DNA of 64,000 nt from Janthinobacterium sp. GW456P (lineage in GTDB: Bacteria; Pseudomonadota; Gammaproteobacteria; Burkholderiales; Burkholderiaceae_D), in the NCBI RefSeq assembly GCF_002127655.1, contig NZ_NEHB01000010.1, positions 156,127-220,126 of the forward strand. Direction: 5' to 3'. The position numbers and the translations under genes are program-made. Below are positions 27,503-36,533 of this stretch, piece after piece. Positions within the stretch are counted from its first letter, which is position 1. Every line of letters begins with the position of its first letter. The notes beneath the pieces are model-generated. The model had not been told where the DNA came from, made no database searches, and was given only the letters and a program-made list of their open reading frames with translations.

Positions 27503-30500
27503 AGCAGCAGTAGCACCGCATAGTCGCGGCCCTCGTCGCGCAGGGCGATGCTGTTGCCGCCCTGCGCCACGCCATCGACTGACAATCCCGCTGCGCGTCC
27601 CTGCGCCTGCTCCACCGTGATGGCATAGCTGCTGGCGCCGAAACGGTAATGCAGCTTGAAGCTGTCCCATTCGGCCGGCATGGCCGGCGCCAGACGCAGC
27701 ACGTTGGCTTCGCGCGTCAGACCCAGCAGGGATTCGACGATCAGGCGGTACAGCCAGCCCGACGATCCCGTGTACCAGCTCCAGCCGCCGCGCCCCACGT
27801 GCGGCGCCACGGCATACACGTCGGCCGTCACCACGTACGGTTCCACCTTGTAGCGCGCCACCGCCTGCGCGTCGACGCCATGGCGCACGGGATTGATCAT
27901 GCGCAGCAGCTCCCATGCCTTTTCGCCGTCGCCCATGCGGGCAAACGCCATCGCCGTCCAGATGGCGGCATGCGTGTACTGGCCGCCGTTCTCGCGCACG
28001 CCCGGCACATAGCCGCGGATGTAGCCGGGGTTGAGGTCGGCCTTGTCGAACGGCGGATCGAGCAGCTGGATCACGCCGGAATCGCGGCGCACGAGGCGCG
28101 CATCGACCTGGCGCATGGCGCCGGCGACCCGCTCCTTGTTGGCGGCGCCCGACAGCACGCCCCAGCTTTGCGAAATCGAATCGATCTGGCATTCCTCGTT
28201 CGTGTGCGAGCCCAGTGGCGTGCCGTCGTCGAAATACGCGCGCCGGTACCACTCGCCATCCCATGCATGTTCCTCGACGTTGGCCGCCAGTTTCACGGCT
28301 TCGTCGCGGCAGAACTGGGCGAACGCGGCGTCGCCGCGCAGCATGGCCACTTCGGCGAAACGCTGCAGCACTTCGTACAGGAAGAAGGCCAGCCAGACGC
28401 TCTCTCCCTTGCCATGTTCGCCCACCTTGTCCATGCCGTCGTTCCAGTCGCAGGAACCGATCAGCGGCAAGCCGTGCACGCCCATGCGCAAGCCATGGCG
28501 GATGGCGCGCACGCAATGCTCGTACAGGTCCGCCGACTCGCCCGAACGCACGGGCAAGTCATAGTAGGAATCCTCTTCCGGCTTGACGGCCCGTCCCTCG
28601 ATGAAGGGTGCTACCTCCGACAGCACGTTGACGTCGCCCGTGGCGATCACATAGCGGCAGGCGGCCAGCGGCAGCCACAGGTAATCGTCGGAGCAGTGCG
28701 TGCGCACGCCCCGGTCCGACGGCGGATGCCACCAATGCTGCACATCGCCTTCGACAAACTGGTGCGCCGCGCACAGCAGCAAATGCTTGCGCAGCAATTG
28801 CGGCGCCGTATGGATCATCGCCATCGCGTCTTGCAGCTGGTCGCGGAAACCGTAGGCGCCGCCCGACTGGTAATAGCCGCTGCGCGCCCACAAACGGCAG
28901 GCGATGGTCTGGTACATCAGCCAGCCATTGGCGATCACGTCGAGCGACGGCTCGGGCGTCTCGATGCGCACGGCGCCCAGGGTGCTTTCCCAGTGCGCGC
29001 GTACCGCGTCGAGCGCCATGCGGGCCGCTTCCTTGCCCGCATGACGCTGCACCATGGTGCTGGCGTCGGCATTGCGGCGCCCGCCCACGCCGAGCAGGAA
29101 GACGATTTCGCGCTCCTGTCCCGGCTGCAGTTCGAACGGCACCTGGATGGCGGCACACTGGTCCAGCCCCGTGCCCGCCTTGCCGGACAGGCGCACGCGG
29201 CGCAGCGCCGCCGGCTGCGCCAGGCTGCCGTTGCGGCCGATGAATTCATTGCGGTCGCAGGTGATGGAACGGATGCTGGCGTCCGTATTGAAAAAGCCGA
29301 CGCGGCCCGAAAACTCCGTGTTGTAGTTATTGCGCGCAAACAGCGCGCCGCTGATCGTATCGACCTCGGTGGCCACATGCATGCCGGACTTGGCGCGCAG
29401 GTCGGCCATCACCCATTCCACGTAACCGGTGACGGACAGGCGGCGCGGCACGCCGCTGTCGTTGCGCACCTTGATGACCGAGTATTTGACGGCCGCATCG
29501 AGCGCCACATAGGTGCACAACTCGGTGGCGATGCCGCCCTCGCTGTGCTCAAAAATGCTGTAGCCGAAACCGTGGCGCGTCACGTAGTCGCCGCTGCCGC
29601 GCGCGGGCAGGGACGAGGGCGACCAGAACTGGCCGGTCTGCTCGTCGCGCACATAAAACGCTTCGCCCGACAGGTCGGACACGGGGTCGTTCTGCCATGG
29701 CGTGAGGCGGAATTCATGCGCGTTCTCGCTCCACGTGTACGCCTGCCCGGCTTCCGACACCACCGTGCCGAATTGCGCATTGGCCAGCACGTTCGACCAC
29801 GGCGCCGGTGTCTGCTTGCCTTCTGCGGTGGTGATCACGTATTCGCGCCCGTCGGGCGTAAAACCGCCCAGGCCATTTTCCAGAATCAGCTCGCGCTGCG
29901 GCGCCCGGTGCGGCACGCCGCCATGCTCGCGCACCGGGTCCTGCAATAGCGGCGGCATGCGCAGCACGGGACTCGGCGGACGCTTGACCTGCTCGGCCAG
30001 GGTGCCGCGCAAATCGCTGATGATGGCGCGCGCCACCGATTGCAGCAAGATGCGGTCTTCGTTGGCGATCTGCTCGGCCAGGCGCACGAAGATGCCGCCC
30101 GGGCGGTCGATCGCCTGCGCATCGATGCCCGAGGCGATCAAGCCCATGATCTGGTCGTGCAGCAGCTGGCGGTAGCCCGACTGCTCCTCGTACCAGATCA
30201 CCAGGTCGACGATCAATCCTTTCAGGCGCCAATAGGCATGCGCCTGCACCATCTGGCGCGCCAGCTCGATATTGGCCGCGTCGCGTATCTGCAGCAGCAC
30301 GATGGGCAGGTCGCCGGAAATGGCATACGCCCACAGGCCGGACTGGCCGCGCTGGTTCTTGATCAGGATGCTCGCTTCGGCGCGCAGGGCCGCATTCGGA
30401 TAGATGACGGCGTTGGCCAGGCGCGCATACAGCTGCGCGTCCGCTTCGCTGGCGTTCAACTGGCGCAGCACCACCTGGCTGTGCGTCCAGGCCAGCTCAA

Positions 30501-33500
30501 ACACGCGGTCGGCCAGATGGCGGTCCTGGTATTTGTCGATCAGGTGCAGCGCCGCCTCGCGCTGCTCCACCATGCCGGTGACGCTGTCGACGGTGACGGC
30601 CTGGTCAGGTTCGAGCGTGATGACGTAGCGGATGGCCACGACGGGGTCGAGCACGGAGCCGTGGCCGCCGCTGAGCGGCCCGTCGTCCTGCAGCGCCTGC
30701 GGCAGCTGCGCCGTGTTGCCGCGGCCGATGAAGCGCGCGCGGTCCGTCTCGAACGACACTTCGTAGCGCTCGATATCGTGCACGGTCATCACATGCAGCA
30801 GCCACGGCATCTGCTCGTCTTTCGAGCGGGGCCGGCGCGTGCACAGGATCGCCTTTTCATGCGCGAGGATTTCCGTCTGCACGAACAGCTTGCTGAACGC
30901 GGGATGGGCCGCGTCGGCGGCCGCCGGCGCCATCACCACTTCGGCAAAGCTGGTGATCTCGATGCGCCGCTGGCGGTTCGAATTGTTGCTGATGCGCGTG
31001 CGGCGGATTTCGATGTCGTCCTCGGGCGAGACGACGATTTCCGTGTACAGGTCGAGGCCATGGTCGGCGCGGCGGAACTCGGCCCGCCCTTCCGAAAAGA
31101 TCACCTCGTACTTCTTCGGTTCGGCCAGGGTCGGCTGGTACATGGTGGACCAGACGGCGCCGTCGTCGAGGTCGCGCAGGTAGCAGAAATTGCCCCAGTT
31201 ATCGCGCGTGCTGTCCTCGCGCCAGCGCGTCACGGACAGGTCTTTCCAGCGGCTGTAGCTGCCGCCCGCATTGCTCACCATGACGTGGTAGCGGCCATTC
31301 GACAGCAGCTGCGTTTCGGGCACGGCGCTGTTGGCCTGCGTGAGGATGCGCATCGGCATGGCTTGCTCGGGCGCGCCGCTGCGCAGCACCGCCAGTTCGG
31401 CCGTGTTCGAGTAAAACGCGCCGGCCTGCGGCGTGCGTTCCTGCAGCACCAGCAAGGCCGATTGCAGCAGCGGATCGGACTCGAAACGGCGCTGCATCGG
31501 GCGGTCGTGCAGCAGGTAGCTGAGGGCCAAAAAGCCCATGCCCTGATGGTGCACCATGAAGGAGCGGATGATGGCGCTACCCTGCCCGCGCGGCAGGCGC
31601 GCCGTGGTGAAATCGATCGCTTCAAAAAAGCCATAGCGGCCCATGTAGCCGGCCGCCTGCATGCGCTGCAGGTTTTGGCACGACGCTTCCGGCTGCACCA
31701 TCAGGCCCATCATGCTGGCGTACGGCGCCACCACCAGGTCGTCGGCCAGGCCACGCTTCAGGCCCAAGCCCGGCACGCCAAAGGCGCGGTACTGGTAATT
31801 CAGGCTGGCGTCGACCGTGTTGTAGCCGGACTCGGAAATCCCCCACGGCACGTCGCGCTGGCGGCCATAGTCGATCTGCGCCTCGATGACGGAGTGGTAG
31901 GTCTGGTCGAGCAGGGTGTTCGGGTAGTTCGGCATCACCAGCAGCGGCATCAGGTACTCGAACATCGAACCGCTCCACGACAGCAGCACGGGCTGGCCGG
32001 CCACCATGCACAGCTGGCGGCCCAGCGCGAACCAGTGCTCCTGCGGCAGCTGGCCCTGGGCGATGGCGATGAAGCTGGCCAGGCGCACTTCGGAGGCGAG
32101 CAAATCGTAGTAGCTGGGGTCCAGCCGGCGTTCGCTGACGTTGTAGCCGATGGCCAGCAGCTTGGTCGACGGGTTGTACAGGAAGCCGTATTCGATCTGC
32201 GCGAAGTCGCGCGCCTGGCCCGCCGCGTGGGCGATGTCGCGCATGTGGCGGCCCGCCTGCTCGCGGCCTTGCGCCAGCAGGGCCGCAAGCTCAGATGGCG
32301 TGCCTTCGGGCACTTCCAGGTTGGCCAGTTCGCGCAGGGTCGGCATGCGCAGCCATGCCGCATCGATGCCCGCCTGCGCCGCCCACGGCGCCAGTTGCAG
32401 CAACTCGGCCAGCGCCGCGCGGCACTGGCGCGCCAGCGCGCCCGTCCACATCGACAGCTCGCCATCCTCGCTTTGCAGGGTCAGCGACAGCAGCGCATCG
32501 GCCGCGCCATTCGCGGCGGCAAGATAAGCATGCCATTCGGCCAGGGTGGCGGGAGCGGCCTGCGCCTGCAACAGGCTCATGCTCTCGCGCATGGCCTTGC
32601 CCTCGCCTTCTGCGGCGATGAATTCCTGCAGCACCTGCGCCGTCGTACGGATGCCCTGCACCACTTGCGCGCCGATGATGGGAGCGTCGTACAGTTCCAC
32701 CAGTCCCGGCTGCAAGGTCAGCAGATGGCCGGCCAGGTTGCCGCTGTCGACCGTCGAGATGTACATCGGCTGCAGTGCCTTGAGCGTTTGCGTGTCGTAC
32801 CAGTTATAGAAGTGACCCTGGAAGCGTTCCAGCTCGCCCATGCTGTGCAGGGTGGCGCGGCTGCGCTCGATCAGTTGGCCCAAGGTGAGATAGCCGAAAT
32901 CGTAGGCCGTCAGGTTGGCCAGCAACGCCAGGCCAATATTCGTCGGCGAAGTGCGGTGCGCCACCACGAGGTTCGGGTGTTCCTGCATGTTATCGGGCGG
33001 CAGCCAGTGGTCGTCCGGCCCGACGAAGGTATCGAAATACGCCCAGGTCTTGCGCGCCACGCCATGCAGGAAACGTCCCTGTTCGGCAGACAGGCGCGCC
33101 ACGGCCCGCTCGATGGGGCGGCTGATCCACCAGGCGATGGCGGGTGCGGCCAGCCAGAGCAGCAGCACCACGGCGGCGGCCGGCAAGGCGGCCGGGCGCC
33201 AGTAGAGCAAGGCGCCGAAGGTGGCCAGCGCCAGCGCGGGCGAGCACCACATGGCGCGCCAGCTGTCGGCCTGGCTGCCGGAAGAGCTGTGCAGGTTGGA
33301 GGCGCGCCAGTCGAGCAAATGTTTGTGCGACACGCCCAGGCGCCACAAGGTGCGCGCGATGGCGTCCAGGCTGATCCACGCTTCATACGGCAGGAAGACG
33401 AGGGTCAGCATGGCGTGCGAAAACTGCACGCCGCAGCGCCGCTCGAACGCGGCCAGGTGCTGGCGCCACAGGGTGTCGCGCGGCTTGCGCAGCAGATCGT

Positions 33501-36210
33501 ACAGGGCCGAAAACACGGGCGGCAGGAAGATGATGGCCAGCACGGCCGCGCTCCAGAAGGCCACGTGCGGCAAAAAGCCCCACACCAGCAGCAGCGACAA
33601 CGTCGTGGCGGGCGCCACGATGCTGCGGCGCAGATTGTCGAACAGCTTCCAGCGCGACAGCATCGACAAAGGATTGCGTTCGCGCTTGCCGGCGCGGCCA
33701 GGCACCCGGCCCAGCAGCCAGCCAATCAGCTGCCAGTCGCCGCGTATCCAGCGCTGGCGGCGGCTGACGTCGGCGTCGTAGCGGGCCGGATATTCCTCGT
33801 ACAGCTGCGAGTCGCTCAAGAGCCCCGCGCGCAGGTAGCAGCCTTCGAGCAAATCGTGGCTGAGGATTTTATTGTCGGGCAGGCGCTGGCCCAGCACGCG
33901 CTCGAACATGTCGAGGTCATAGATGCCCTTGCCGATGAACGAGCCTTCATAAAAGACGTCCTGGTACAGGTCGGACACGGTGCGCGTGTACGGGTCGATG
34001 CCCGGTTCGCCGCCGCACAGCAGCTCGTAGCGCGACGCGTTCGCGCTGGGCAGCGCCACGGCCACGCGCGGCTGCAGGATGCCGTAGCCGGCCACCACGC
34101 GCGTGCCGGCCGCGTCGAGCACGGGACGGTTCAGCGGGTGCATCATGGTGGCGATGAATTCGCGCGCCGCGTCGCGCGGCAGCTGCGTATCGGTGTCGAG
34201 CGTGATCACGTATTTGATCGTGCGCAGGCCACGCAACTCGCCTTCCACCAGCGAGAATTTGTCGCGCGCGCCGCCGCGCAAAAAGGCGTGCAGGTCAGAC
34301 AATTTGCCGCGCTTGCGCTCCTGTCCCATCCACGCATTCTGCTGCGAATTCCACAGGCGCGGACGATGCAGCAGCAGGAACGGCCCCACATGGCCCAGCT
34401 CTTCCGGGTCGGCCGGGTCGCCGTTGTCCTTGAACGCGGCACCCTCCACGCGGTATTTCTCGTTCAGGCCACGGATGGTTTCCTGCGCCTGGTTCAGCAG
34501 GGCTTCGTCGCCGGGCAGGGTTTGCGCCTGCGCGTCGACAAAATCCGTCAGCAGGCAGAAACGCAGGTTCGGGTCGCGGTTGGCGAGATAACGCACTTCC
34601 AGCGCCTCGCACAGGGCCGCCACGTTTTCCGGGCTGTAGATCAGGGTCGGCACCACGACGATGCCGCGCGCATCGGACGGAATGCCGGACTGGTAATCCA
34701 TGCGCGGCAGCGGATGCGGCGACGTCATCAGGGTTGCCAACCAGTTCACCACGGCCACGGCCAGCTGGCTGCTGCCCAGCAGCGCCAGCGCGCCCAGCGC
34801 CGCCAGGGGCCAGCCCTGCACGCCATGGCGCACGGCGCGCTCGAGCAGCAAGGCGCTCGTCGCCAGGGTCAGGAACGAGATCGCCCCCAGATAGACGGCC
34901 AGCGGCGCGGCGCGCGCCGTATGCTGCAGCGCCTCGATGAACGGCAGCTTGGCGCCAGCCTGCTTTTCCAATACCAGCACGCCGCGCCCGACCAGGTAAA
35001 AGCCGATATGGCCGCGGCGCGCGTCATTGCCATTGCCGTGCGTGTGCGCCAACTGCACCACCATCTCGGCCACTTCCACTTCGCTGCGCGCGCTGCGCCT
35101 GGCGATGCGTTCGATGGCGTGGCGGTAGCTGTCGCGCGTGGCGAAATCCATCAAGCCATACGTACCTGCCGGGTCCAGGCGCAAGGTTTGCTCGACCACG
35201 CTCATGGTCTCGACGAATTCCTGCCAATCCATGGTGCCGAGAAAACGCAGGCTGCCGATGCTGTTGGCGATCGAGACCTGGTCGGCCGCCTGCTGCCCGA
35301 TCTCGGACTGGATCTGTTGCTCGATGGTGAGGCCCGACTCGGCCAGCTTGTGCGTCAGCCACGACAGCGCCAGGGTCAGCGAGGAACTCTGTCCCTGCAG
35401 CCGGCGCGACAATTCGGCCACGAAGGCGCTGGTCATCGGCGGATTCGAACGGGCCATGTCCGCCACGAGCAGGATCAAGCCGCTGGGATTGCGCTCGGCG
35501 ATCTCCGTCATCTGGTCGGCCCAGGTGTTGGCCAGGTCGCGCTGCATGCGGTCGTCGGCCACGCGCGCGGCAACGCGGCGCAGGTTTTCGATCAGCGCCA
35601 GGCGCAGCATGATGGGCACGGCCCACAGTTCGCCCAAGGTCAAGGTGGCCACGTCCTGGTAAGCCTCGACGAAGTGACACAGGTTTTCCAGGTCGACCCT
35701 GCCATCGCCGTGCGAGATGATTTCCAGCGCGATTTTATACACGCGCGGGCAACCCGCATCCACGCCGGAACTCAGCCGTGGCAACTCCTTGCTGTAATTC
35801 TTCGGCAAGTGGCGCCGCGTGGTGCGGATCTGCTCTTCGATCAGGTAAAAATTATCGAGCAGCCACTCCGAAGCGGGCGTGACCTGGCGCCCGCTTTTGA
35901 CAGTCGCCGTCAGTTCATTGACGGTGGCCGTGATCAGGGCCGCATTGTCGGCCAGGCGCGCCAACAGGCGGTCGCGGCCATGATGCTTGCCCACCGCATG
36001 GCCGGCGGCCACGTGCTTGCCGTGGGCGGCCATCTGCATGGCGCTGAATAACTCCGAACGCAGGGGCAAGGCATCGTCGCGCGCGGCGTCGAAAGTGTCC
36101 GCTGCAAGGGAATGGTCGCGGAAGATTTCTTTGACTTTGGAAATCTGTTCCTTGATCTGTTCTGCGACTACTGCTGTGTACTCTTTCAACTTGGGCCTCG
36201 CTAGGTGCAC
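27499..36210 (-). CDS. ndvB: Cyclic beta-1,2-glucan synthase-like protein (GT84 + GH94)
   Basis: 2903 aa if started at GTG 36210; a TTG at 36189 has a better spaced GAGG and may be the real start. Order of parts: cytoplasmic N-terminus (1-430); membrane segments (about 432-493); GT84 glycosyltransferase with DTDTQLP (near 665) and RRQRWIRGDW (near 815); more membrane segments (about 860-1030); a glycoamylase-like region (about 1200-1550); and GH94 phosphorylase-type domains with GSCDWNDGMDKVG (near 2585). Rhizobial NdvB/ChvB are about 2800 aa with the same plan. It makes cyclic beta-1,2-glucans for periplasmic osmoadaptation. Product identity is inferred from family. Confidence 0.88.
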   Translation of the reverse strand: MHLARPKLKEYTAVVAEQIKEQISKVKEIFRDHSLAADTFDAARDDALPLRSELFSAMQMAAHGKHVAAGHAVGKHHGRDRLLARLADNAALITATVNELTATVKSGRQVTPASEWLLDNFYLIEEQIRTTRRHLPKNYSKELPRLSSGVDAGCPRVYKIALEIISHGDGRVDLENLCHFVEAYQDVATLTLGELWAVPIMLRLALIENLRRVAARVADDRMQRDLANTWADQMTEIAERNPSGLILLVADMARSNPPMTSAFVAELSRRLQGQSSSLTLALSWLTHKLAESGLTIEQQIQSEIGQQAADQVSIANSIGSLRFLGTMDWQEFVETMSVVEQTLRLDPAGTYGLMDFATRDSYRHAIERIARRSARSEVEVAEMVVQLAHTHGNGNDARRGHIGFYLVGRGVLVLEKQAGAKLPFIEALQHTARAAPLAVYLGAISFLTLATSALLLERAVRHGVQGWPLAALGALALLGSSQLAVAVVNWLATLMTSPHPLPRMDYQSGIPSDARGIVVVPTLIYSPENVAALCEALEVRYLANRDPNLRFCLLTDFVDAQAQTLPGDEALLNQAQETIRGLNEKYRVEGAAFKDNGDPADPEELGHVGPFLLLHRPRLWNSQQNAWMGQERKRGKLSDLHAFLRGGARDKFSLVEGELRGLRTIKYVITLDTDTQLPRDAAREFIATMMHPLNRPVLDAAGTRVVAGYGILQPRVAVALPSANASRYELLCGGEPGIDPYTRTVSDLYQDVFYEGSFIGKGIYDLDMFERVLGQRLPDNKILSHDLLEGCYLRAGLLSDSQLYEEYPARYDADVSRRQRWIRGDWQLIGWLLGRVPGRAGKRERNPLSMLSRWKLFDNLRRSIVAPATTLSLLLVWGFLPHVAFWSAAVLAIIFLPPVFSALYDLLRKPRDTLWRQHLAAFERRCGVQFSHAMLTLVFLPYEAWISLDAIARTLWRLGVSHKHLLDWRASNLHSSSGSQADSWRAMWCSPALALATFGALLYWRPAALPAAAVVLLLWLAAPAIAWWISRPIERAVARLSAEQGRFLHGVARKTWAYFDTFVGPDDHWLPPDNMQEHPNLVVAHRTSPTNIGLALLANLTAYDFGYLTLGQLIERSRATLHSMGELERFQGHFYNWYDTQTLKALQPMYISTVDSGNLAGHLLTLQPGLVELYDAPIIGAQVVQGIRTTAQVLQEFIAAEGEGKAMRESMSLLQAQAAPATLAEWHAYLAAANGAADALLSLTLQSEDGELSMWTGALARQCRAALAELLQLAPWAAQAGIDAAWLRMPTLRELANLEVPEGTPSELAALLAQGREQAGRHMRDIAHAAGQARDFAQIEYGFLYNPSTKLLAIGYNVSERRLDPSYYDLLASEVRLASFIAIAQGQLPQEHWFALGRQLCMVAGQPVLLSWSGSMFEYLMPLLVMPNYPNTLLDQTYHSVIEAQIDYGRQRDVPWGISESGYNTVDASLNYQYRAFGVPGLGLKRGLADDLVVAPYASMMGLMVQPEASCQNLQRMQAAGYMGRYGFFEAIDFTTARLPRGQGSAIIRSFMVHHQGMGFLALSYLLHDRPMQRRFESDPLLQSALLVLQERTPQAGAFYSNTAELAVLRSGAPEQAMPMRILTQANSAVPETQLLSNGRYHVMVSNAGGSYSRWKDLSVTRWREDSTRDNWGNFCYLRDLDDGAVWSTMYQPTLAEPKKYEVIFSEGRAEFRRADHGLDLYTEIVVSPEDDIEIRRTRISNNSNRQRRIEITSFAEVVMAPAAADAAHPAFSKLFVQTEILAHEKAILCTRRPRSKDEQMPWLLHVMTVHDIERYEVSFETDRARFIGRGNTAQLPQALQDDGPLSGGHGSVLDPVVAIRYVITLEPDQAVTVDSVTGMVEQREAALHLIDKYQDRHLADRVFELAWTHSQVVLRQLNASEADAQLYARLANAVIYPNAALRAEASILIKNQRGQSGLWAYAISGDLPIVLLQIRDAANIELARQMVQAHAYWRLKGLIVDLVIWYEEQSGYRQLLHDQIMGLIASGIDAQAIDRPGGIFVRLAEQIANEDRILLQSVARAIISDLRGTLAEQVKRPPSPVLRMPPLLQDPVREHGGVPHRAPQRELILENGLGGFTPDGREYVITTAEGKQTPAPWSNVLANAQFGTVVSEAGQAYTWSENAHEFRLTPWQNDPVSDLSGEAFYVRDEQTGQFWSPSSLPARGSGDYVTRHGFGYSIFEHSEGGIATELCTYVALDAAVKYSVIKVRNDSGVPRRLSVTGYVEWVMADLRAKSGMHVATEVDTISGALFARNNYNTEFSGRVGFFNTDASIRSITCDRNEFIGRNGSLAQPAALRRVRLSGKAGTGLDQCAAIQVPFELQPGQEREIVFLLGVGGRRNADASTMVQRHAGKEAARMALDAVRAHWESTLGAVRIETPEPSLDVIANGWLMYQTIACRLWARSGYYQSGGAYGFRDQLQDAMAMIHTAPQLLRKHLLLCAAHQFVEGDVQHWWHPPSDRGVRTHCSDDYLWLPLAACRYVIATGDVNVLSEVAPFIEGRAVKPEEDSYYDLPVRSGESADLYEHCVRAIRHGLRMGVHGLPLIGSCDWNDGMDKVGEHGKGESVWLAFFLYEVLQRFAEVAMLRGDAAFAQFCRDEAVKLAANVEEHAWDGEWYRRAYFDDGTPLGSHTNEECQIDSISQSWGVLSGAANKERVAGAMRQVDARLVRRDSGVIQLLDPPFDKADLNPGYIRGYVPGVRENGGQYTHAAIWTAMAFARMGDGEKAWELLRMINPVRHGVDAQAVARYKVEPYVVTADVYAVAPHVGRGGWSWYTGSSGWLYRLIVESLLGLTREANVLRLAPAMPAEWDSFKLHYRFGASSYAITVEQAQGRAAGLSVDGVAQGGNSIALRDEGRDYAVLLLL

Positions 36211-36477
36211 GCAGGCAGCCAGCGGCCACCGTCATGCGGGCCCAGTCTGAAAGAACACGATCGGACACTGGCGAAGACGGAAAGCGAAGCGCCGGAGCGT
36301 TGCGACGAATCTCAGGGTATAGGGAGATTTTCTGAACTTCATCGTAGGAGGGCGGCGCAGGCAAGACCGTGCGCTAGCGTACATACTCAGTGTTTTAGGG
36401 ACGTTTCAACAAAGAAATCAGCGTGTTGAACGGCAGAAAAATGCCGGTGGGAAATGAACGGGAGAAAAGGCGCGACA

Positions 36478-36505
36478 TGCACCGTGCCGATGATGACACG
36501 GTGCA
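36478..36505. other. Perfect 9-bp inverted repeat in the 323-nt gap before the glucan synthase gene
   Basis: TGCACCGTG-ccgatgatga-CACGGTGCA lies 29 nt past the end of the desulfurase-fusion gene. No U-run follows in the minus direction, so it is a weak terminator candidate for that gene. The rest of 36211-36477 must carry the promoter of the glucan synthase gene; I could not identify convincing boxes (a TTGAAA near 36406 has a poor -10). Confidence 0.45.
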
Positions 36506-36533
36506 ATATTTCATGGAAGAAAGTTCAAGCAAC

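Noticed and set aside
30040-36051. A 2003-codon open frame antisense to the glucan synthase gene
   Set aside because: Its sequence is His/Arg/Gln-rich with no recognisable domains, and it mirrors a well-supported gene. Long antisense frames are expected at this GC content.
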